From assembly GCA_900554835.1 (NCBI GenBank), contig USJD01000001.1, forward strand, positions 62,001 to 126,000: 64,000 bases of DNA. The letters are read 5' to 3'. Position 1 is the first letter of the stretch. The number at the start of each line of letters is the position of its first letter. The notes under the pieces were generated by a model. The model ran no database searches. It worked only from the letters and a program-made list of their open reading frames with translations, and was not told where the DNA came from. The stretch is from an uncultured Prevotella sp. (GTDB lineage Bacteria > Bacteroidota > Bacteroidia > Bacteroidales > Bacteroidaceae). A program made the position numbers and the translations under genes. Of the stretch, positions 58,461 through 64,000 are shown piece after piece.

Positions 58461-59328
58461 GATTGGAGGTAATTTTACGGGAACTAATGATAAAAAATAT
58501 TGTGTTTATAAACATACATCTCCATCTGAAAAAATTTATATTGGTATAACTAGTATGCCAGTAAACAGAAGATGGAGAAACGGATGTGGGTATAAAAATA
58601 ATCAATATTTTTATCGCGCCATACAAAAATATGGTTGGGATAATTTTAAGCATGAGATTTTATATGATAATTTAACAAAAAATGAAGCAGAGAATATAGA
58701 AATAAAACTAATTTCACAATATAAAAGTAATCAAAAGGAGTTTGGTTATAACATTGAAAGTGGTGGAAATTGTGTTGGAAAGGTATCAGAAGAGACTCGT
58801 ATTAAATTGAGCGAGATTATGAAAGGCAAACCGTCACCAAATAAGGGGCTTCTAATGTCGGAAGCACAAAAACAAAAGATCAGTAATAGTAAAAAAGGAA
58901 TATCTACTGGGCCAAAATCTGAGGATACAAAAAGAAAAATATCAGAAGGTAATAAAGGTAAAATTGTATCCGAAGAAACACGAAAAAGGATATCGGAAGC
59001 TAGAAAGGAATGCTGGAAAGATGAAGATTATCGGCAAAATCAAATAGAAAAACATAAATGGCAAGCTAAGGAGAATCATCCGATGTATGGGAAACATCAT
59101 TCCGAAGAGACTATAGAGAAGATAAGACAAGCTCATACAAAAATGTATGTTTGGTGTATAGAATTAGAAGAACTATTTTATAGCCCAGAAGATGTAAAAA
59201 GAAAACTTGGAATCGATGCAAGTGATGTGAGGAAGGTATGCAAGGGCTTAAAACAATCCGCTGGAAAGCATCCTGTTACTGGTGAAAAATTGCATTGGAA
59301 ATTTATTGATAAAGAGGAGGCGCAATAA
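58447..59328 (+). CDS. GIY-YIG homing endonuclease with NUMOD3 repeats (293 aa)
   Basis: GIY-YIG core in residues 16-40 (YCVYKHTSPSEKIYIGITSM, RRWRNG), shared IQKYGWDNFKHEI with the 16432 nuclease, then NUMOD3-type repeats (SEETRIKLSEIMKGK, SEDTKRKISEGNKGK, SEETRKRISEARKE) and a C-terminal HTH (LGIDASDVRKVCKG). Start uncertain: ATG 58447 lies in the terminator hairpin; TTG at 58435 or 58459 are alternatives. Confidence 0.75.
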   Translation: MPPFLIGGNFTGTNDKKYCVYKHTSPSEKIYIGITSMPVNRRWRNGCGYKNNQYFYRAIQKYGWDNFKHEILYDNLTKNEAENIEIKLISQYKSNQKEFGYNIESGGNCVGKVSEETRIKLSEIMKGKPSPNKGLLMSEAQKQKISNSKKGISTGPKSEDTKRKISEGNKGKIVSEETRKRISEARKECWKDEDYRQNQIEKHKWQAKENHPMYGKHHSEETIEKIRQAHTKMYVWCIELEELFYSPEDVKRKLGIDASDVRKVCKGLKQSAGKHPVTGEKLHWKFIDKEEAQ

Positions 59329-59329
59329 G

Positions 59330-59821
59330 ATGAAGATTATTGGTATAGATATGAGTAGTCAACGTACTGGTATAGCTTTGTTTGATGATAATCAGTATGT
59401 AGATCACGTATTAATTGATTTACATAAGATAAAAGACACTGATGAAAGAATTCGTAAAATGATGAAGAACATCAAACAACAATTAAATAGATATAAACCA
59501 GATGTGATTGTGATGGAAGAATGTCTTATGACGAATAATATTAAAACTGTAAAAGTATTGTCATATATAGCAGGCGCAATTATATCTTGGGCAGATGAGA
59601 ATAATACGATTTTTAAGTTTCAATTACCAACGGCGTGGCGTAAGAAAGTTGGTATAATGCAAAACCAATATATTAAGAGGGAACAGCTTAAACAAGAAGC
59701 TATTGAGATGGTCAAGGAGAAATTTGGACTGGATGTTACGGATGATGAGGCGGAAAGTATCCTCCTTGCTTATAGTCTGGCATATAATGAGAAGTCAGAT
59801 GATATTGACATTGAAATCTAA
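59330..59821 (+). CDS. RuvC-like Holliday-junction resolvase (163 aa)
   Basis: IIGIDMSSQRTGIALF gives the first catalytic Asp, VIVMEEC the Glu, and DDEAESILLA the C-terminal Asp pair, the RNase-H-like fold of RuvC/poxvirus A22. LPTAWRKKVGI fits too. ATG after GAGGAGG. Resolves branched DNA before packaging. A small ACGGC-AAA-GCCGT hairpin follows. Confidence 0.75.
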   Translation: MKIIGIDMSSQRTGIALFDDNQYVDHVLIDLHKIKDTDERIRKMMKNIKQQLNRYKPDVIVMEECLMTNNIKTVKVLSYIAGAIISWADENNTIFKFQLPTAWRKKVGIMQNQYIKREQLKQEAIEMVKEKFGLDVTDDEAESILLAYSLAYNEKSDDIDIEI

Positions 59822-59866
59822 CGGCAAAGCCGTATGAAATAATTATATGAAGGAGTTTAAAGTACT

Positions 59867-60403
59867 ATGAAAATTAACGAATTTGTGAAGAAAGCAACAA
59901 TTAAAGGTTATATGCCTGCAACTGTAGACCAGCAAACTGAAAAGTTAAAGAAGGATTTGGAAGTAAAACCTTATCTTAAGATTAAAGATAAAAAGAAGCT
60001 TATTGAAGCAATTGTGGATGATACCATACTTTATGAAAATGGTTTATTTAAGTTTAATGGTGTAGATCAATATGTTGTGTATACAATGAAATGTATTGAA
60101 GCTTATACCAATTTGGAACTTTCTGATGATATAGAAGATGATTATGATGCTTTATGTGAAACGGGATTACTTGCAAAAATTTTAAGAACTTTTGATGAGG
60201 AATATCAAAGTATCTTGTCTCTACTTCAAATGCAGTGTGATTACGTCTTAATGGATAATAGTATAACATCTAAAATTAATATTCTATTAAATGCAATGAC
60301 AAATGGTGTAAATAAATTATCGGATATGGCATCTGATGCTTTTAAAAATATTAAGCCAGAAGATATGCAAAAAATTACAGAGCTTATTTCTACTATGAAG
60401 TAA
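59867..60403 (+). CDS. tail-region protein, possible assembly chaperone (178 aa)
   Basis: MKINEFVKKATIKGYMPATV ... helical, acidic, and placed two genes before the tape measure, where chaperones occur. No G/GT-type slippery site was seen at its end. Ribosome site AAGGAG. Family not recognised. Confidence 0.45.
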   Translation: MKINEFVKKATIKGYMPATVDQQTEKLKKDLEVKPYLKIKDKKKLIEAIVDDTILYENGLFKFNGVDQYVVYTMKCIEAYTNLELSDDIEDDYDALCETGLLAKILRTFDEEYQSILSLLQMQCDYVLMDNSITSKINILLNAMTNGVNKLSDMASDAFKNIKPEDMQKITELISTMK

Positions 60404-60415
60404 GCGAGGTGAATT

Positions 60416-60997
60416 GTGACGATGAAATCAAATAATTTTGGCGAAATATATGGAGCTGTTATGAAAAATGCGAAAAGAGCTGCGGTTGCCGCTACTAAAA
60501 ATGCTGCTAAAAAAATTGCTAAAGATATGGAGAAGGAAGCTTTAAATAATTTAAATAAATATTATGATAGTTATGACCCTGATGTATATGATAGAACTTA
60601 TAATTTGCGTAATGCTATTAAACCATATTATAGTGACAATTCTAATGGGTCATCGGTATCAATTGAAATTGGAATTATATATGATGCATCGTATCTTAAT
60701 GCATATAGTAGTAATTCATGGTTCCATCAAGGCGGTGGAAGTTGGGTGTCCAGAAATGATTCTACATTTAATTGGCAAGGTCAAGGGAATGGTATACCAG
60801 ATCCAGAATGGGTGCTTAATAATTTTTTAAATGGTATACATCCAAGAACAACAACAGGCTATGCATATGCGCCAGTTCAAGATTCAAAGTCACAGATTCA
60901 AATGATGAATGAGTTTATAGATAATGAAGTCCCAAAGAAAATTGACGCATATATGAGCGCAGCCCTTCTTAAAGATTTTACAAAGCGTATGGCTTAA
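60416..60997 (+). CDS. HK97-gp10-like tail protein, tentative (193 aa)
   Basis: N-terminal basic helix (AKRAAVAATKNAAKKIAKDM), then YYDSYDPDVYDRTYNLRNAI, VSIEIGIIYD and a Trp-rich centre. The 'YxPxxYxRTxxLxxA' pattern resembles HK97-gp10/tail-completion proteins. GTG start after GAGGTG; ATG at 60422 is an alternative. Confidence 0.5.
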   Translation: MTMKSNNFGEIYGAVMKNAKRAAVAATKNAAKKIAKDMEKEALNNLNKYYDSYDPDVYDRTYNLRNAIKPYYSDNSNGSSVSIEIGIIYDASYLNAYSSNSWFHQGGGSWVSRNDSTFNWQGQGNGIPDPEWVLNNFLNGIHPRTTTGYAYAPVQDSKSQIQMMNEFIDNEVPKKIDAYMSAALLKDFTKRMA

Positions 60998-61012
60998 GGA
61001 AGGTGAGGTAAA

Positions 61013-64000
61013 TTGAAAGAGTTTAAGTTTAGAATATCAGCAGATGTAGCGGACTTAGAAGCACAATTTAAGTCTGGTGCAAATCAATTAGCAAAATTTG
61101 TTCAAGGAATTGATAAAGCGGAAAATAAATTAGAAAAATTACAAGAAACAAGTGCGTATTTATCTCAGATGGATGCGGCTTTATCATCTCTTGCTTCTAA
61201 ATATCCAAATATATTTAAACAAATTTTTGGGAATGTTGATGCGGATATAAAAAATGCAATAAAGCCTATTTTAGAAATGCAAGAACTTATGTCCACTGTA
61301 GTAAATCAGACGGGCTCAAAATTACAAAACATTTTAGGGGGCACAGGTGGCACCGCAGTGGAGTTTAAGGAAATTGCAAATACTATGTCTATTTTGTCAA
61401 AAGCTCTTGGACAAAATGCTCCTGATTTCAGTTTCTTAGAGGGCGCAGGAGATGCTACGGAGAAAGCTAATAAATTATTAAATGTTTTACAAGATATTGT
61501 ACAAGAGTCATATAATTTTAAAAATACTGGTTCTGATTCTGTAGGGGCTGTAATTAATGAGATTGCAGAATCTTCAACTAATGCTGCAAGTAAAATAGAT
61601 GAATTAAAAACAAAAATAAAAGAACTTATAAGTATCGCAAATAAAAAAAGAGAAGAGTTATATACTAAAGAGGATATTTTAGGAGAACTTGAAAGTCCTA
61701 AGAATGTAAGTAAATCAACACAATATCTAAAAAATAGATGGAGTGATTTGATAAAACTTATGCAAGAGTCTCAAGAAGCTAGAGCTAAATTTAATAAAGG
61801 TGAAATGTTGTCAGAGGCAGATTATGAATCATTATTAAAATATATTGATGCGGCTTCTAAATTAAGAGCAACTTTGGATACAGTAAATTCTGGCAAAATG
61901 TCTGTTAATCAAAATATATTTGATCAAATTAGAATGCAGTTATCTAAAATTCCTCAAACATTACCTTACCTTGAGAACTTACAAGAACGCATACAACCTC
62001 AAAATAAATCAAAAAAAAAGGACAAGGCTTCTCAGGTAGAATCTTCAAAGGCACCTATTCAGACTTCTAAGGCATATGAAGAGCTGAATCAACAGATTGA
62101 AAAGTATATTCAATTAAAAAAAGAATCTGCTAAGTTAGATGAAGAGTCCCCTGAATGGGAAAGTAAAGCAGAGGAAATGGATCAAATCTTATCTGATATT
62201 GCTGGGAAATATAAATTATCAGAAGATGCTTTGGAGACACTTGGCGATAAATTAATGCAACGAGGCATTGGTGTGCAGAAAGCGATGAAGATCTTAAAAG
62301 ATACATTAGGAGATCAATTTCCTTCCGCTACTGTTGACCAAAATGATTCTGTAGGAATAAAAGAAACAAAAACTGAGGCCATACAGACTGCAAGTGAAAT
62401 CGAAACTTTAGGGGATAAATCTCAAGAAAGTTTTTCTGAAGTTGCAAATGCTTCACAGCAGGCAACGGATGCATTAAAAGATCAAATTCTACAAGTACAG
62501 ACTTTAAAAGAATTATATGCTTTATTAATGCAGGAGGAATACAACTTCCGTAATGGACAAACTAATGGTAAAGAATATTTAGCAATGTTCAATAAAAATG
62601 GTTTGTCTAATATTGGAACTTCAGATGGCGCAGATATTACTAGTGACACAATTAAAAAAATATTATCGAAGGCAAGTTCTAATGGGGATTTTATGTCTTT
62701 ACATAATCACCCAAATGGTATGGACATGCCTTCTGTTTCAGATTTACTAACTTGGGCGCAGGATTTTGTAAATGCTGGAGTAAAAATTAATGGTATTATA
62801 ACAAGTTCTGGCATTACAACAATAGATTTTTCAGATATGGATATTGATGGTATCCAAAAAGTTATTGAAAAATATAAAAATATTATTCAGCAAGATAAAT
62901 TATTAAATAAATTTTTGGACACTAGTGATCCCGGAGCCTTGAAATGGAATGAAACTATAGAAAACAAAATTAAAGAAGACTCGAAGTTTAAGGCAGAATT
63001 TACTGAGATGGAACCTCAAATTAGAGCCGGTATTTCTGGGGCTCTACGTAATGCATTAAATCAAGCATTGCAAGAAGTTGGTGGTAAACCATTACTTTCA
63101 TTTGAAGGTAAAGATATGATTCCAGATTTTGAAAAATATTTGGGAGCTATGTCTCAGGATATCGGAGTAGATCCTACTAAAATTCAAGAGGGCACTGCCG
63201 CTATTAAAGAGCAGACGGAAGCAGTAAATGAAAATAGCACTGCTCAGAATTCTAATGTGGAAAATCAAATACAGTCTTATGAACATCTCATAGAACTTTT
63301 AACTGAGTATCAAAATTTAGAAAAACAAAAAAAGAAAGTTGATCGTTCTCCTTATGATTTTTATATTGATACGCAATTTACCGAGGATAAATATTCTGAT
63401 AGTGGTAAAGAAGCTATTATGAAAGATTTTCAAGATATATGGAGCAAAAAAAACAAGTTAAATCAAGAACGTATTAAAAGTCCCGCGTATCTTGATCAAA
63501 ATATGAATGAAACTGCCAAGCGAGAAATTGCTGAATATGAAGAAGAATTGAAAAAACTTGCAGCGGCATATGTCAATCTTGGTGGTTCTGTTGATGATTT
63601 TAAGTCAAAAGAAAAACGAGCTTTTGCGCAAGAGAATGTTGATTTGTTTAATTCTCAAAAAGAACAATTTAGGGTTGCTAATGCGGAAGTAGATAAATAT
63701 AATGAACAGTTTGAAAAACGTCAAGCACAAATTGCACGAATGTTAAAGGCTGACGGAACAGATATTGGGAATACGGCGGAACTTATTCAACATGTAGAAA
63801 CTTTTGGTGATGTAGAAGAATCTGCAAAAAAGATGGCTCAGACGCTTGGTGTTGAAGTTCCACAATCGACCAATGCTGCTGGTGTTGCTGTTGAAAACTT
63901 AAAAGCCAAAGCGGAAGAGGCAAAAACAAAATTCTTTGAACTTACTAAATCTCTTGACTCTGATCTTTTTGCAGGACGCTATGACGAATTTAGCCTTGGT
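61013..64000 (+). CDS. tape-measure protein with JAMM-type motif, incomplete at window end
   Basis: TTG start after AAGGTGAGG; open to the window edge (about 996 codons). Helical and Gln/Lys/Glu-rich (KEFKFRISADVADLEAQFKS), as usual for tape measures, which set tail length. Around codons 515-620 is a globular insert with LHNHPNG...PSVSD (near 62699-62745), the JAMM zinc metallopeptidase pattern HxHPxG-x(n)-S-x-x-D. Such a domain may trim proteins or host material at entry. Confidence 0.75.
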   Translation, partial: MKEFKFRISADVADLEAQFKSGANQLAKFVQGIDKAENKLEKLQETSAYLSQMDAALSSLASKYPNIFKQIFGNVDADIKNAIKPILEMQELMSTVVNQTGSKLQNILGGTGGTAVEFKEIANTMSILSKALGQNAPDFSFLEGAGDATEKANKLLNVLQDIVQESYNFKNTGSDSVGAVINEIAESSTNAASKIDELKTKIKELISIANKKREELYTKEDILGELESPKNVSKSTQYLKNRWSDLIKLMQESQEARAKFNKGEMLSEADYESLLKYIDAASKLRATLDTVNSGKMSVNQNIFDQIRMQLSKIPQTLPYLENLQERIQPQNKSKKKDKASQVESSKAPIQTSKAYEELNQQIEKYIQLKKESAKLDEESPEWESKAEEMDQILSDIAGKYKLSEDALETLGDKLMQRGIGVQKAMKILKDTLGDQFPSATVDQNDSVGIKETKTEAIQTASEIETLGDKSQESFSEVANASQQATDALKDQILQVQTLKELYALLMQEEYNFRNGQTNGKEYLAMFNKNGLSNIGTSDGADITSDTIKKILSKASSNGDFMSLHNHPNGMDMPSVSDLLTWAQDFVNAGVKINGIITSSGITTIDFSDMDIDGIQKVIEKYKNIIQQDKLLNKFLDTSDPGALKWNETIENKIKEDSKFKAEFTEMEPQIRAGISGALRNALNQALQEVGGKPLLSFEGKDMIPDFEKYLGAMSQDIGVDPTKIQEGTAAIKEQTEAVNENSTAQNSNVENQIQSYEHLIELLTEYQNLEKQKKKVDRSPYDFYIDTQFTEDKYSDSGKEAIMKDFQDIWSKKNKLNQERIKSPAYLDQNMNETAKREIAEYEEELKKLAAAYVNLGGSVDDFKSKEKRAFAQENVDLFNSQKEQFRVANAEVDKYNEQFEKRQAQIARMLKADGTDIGNTAELIQHVETFGDVEESAKKMAQTLGVEVPQSTNAAGVAVENLKAKAEEAKTKFFELTKSLDSDLFAGRYDEFSLG

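Overview
The window is one continuous stretch of a large tailed dsDNA phage (or prophage) of a low-GC Gram-positive host, probably a gut Clostridia-type Bacillota. The basis is AT-rich DNA, strong AGGAGG ribosome sites before nearly every gene, sigma-A-type TTGACA/TATAAT promoters, a GH25/amidase endolysin, an LLH-type holin and an XhlA-like protein. The standard code appears to be used (TAA, TGA and a few TAG stops). No sheath gene is seen, so a long non-contractile tail is likely. No integrase, tRNA, rRNA, CRISPR array, insertion sequence or reverse transcriptase was recognised. The window begins just after a small gene and ends inside the tape-measure gene, so the genome is larger than 64 kb.

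Region 1 (6-4809, minus strand) is an operon of about 16 small, mostly unrecognised genes: a NUMOD1-like DNA-binding protein, a lipoprotein, small membrane proteins and a coiled-coil protein nearest the promoter. Four intergenic gaps hold the same two-stem RNA element. One gene has an in-frame TAG. Region 2 (4810-6420) is an intergenic control region with a minus-strand promoter over a palindromic operator, a structured leader with an intrinsic terminator, an extremely G-poor tract, a plus-strand terminator, and eight phased iterons just upstream of the rightward promoter.

Region 3 (6420-12692, plus) starts with a small winged-helix protein, the likely iteron binder. It continues with small phage genes rich in zinc-ribbon proteins, a P-loop kinase and a radical-SAM protein. 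Region 4 (12728-20648) holds the most notable gene, a 943-residue single-chain RNA polymerase of the YonO / RNA-silencing-RdRP superfamily (DFDGD). It is followed by a zinc-finger protein, a GIY-YIG nuclease, a ClpP-like protease, a PhoH-like ATPase, an HU-like protein and a calcineurin-like phosphoesterase.

Region 5 (20688-33769) is the head and neck module: terminase small (putative) and large subunits, portal, protease-scaffold with a nested start, decoration protein, major capsid, connectors and major tail protein. Region 6 (33770-36021) is an insertion-like block with a consensus promoter, an HNH nuclease and a GIY-YIG nuclease. Region 7 (36037-56431) is about 20 kb of host-recognition proteins: a 2356-residue protein with a CotH-kinase-like centre, four paralogous Mtd_N-type fibres, and two copies of a fibre-tip cassette flanking the endolysin. 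Region 8 (56467-58434) is the lysis set. Region 9 carries a GIY-YIG nuclease, a RuvC-like resolvase, two tail genes and the start of a tape-measure protein with an embedded JAMM-type metallopeptidase motif.

A short motif, ACAATACAAAATTAAT (core ACAAAATTA), recurs before genes on both strands and is the best candidate for a phage-specific transcription or RNA signal, possibly tied to the phage's own polymerase.
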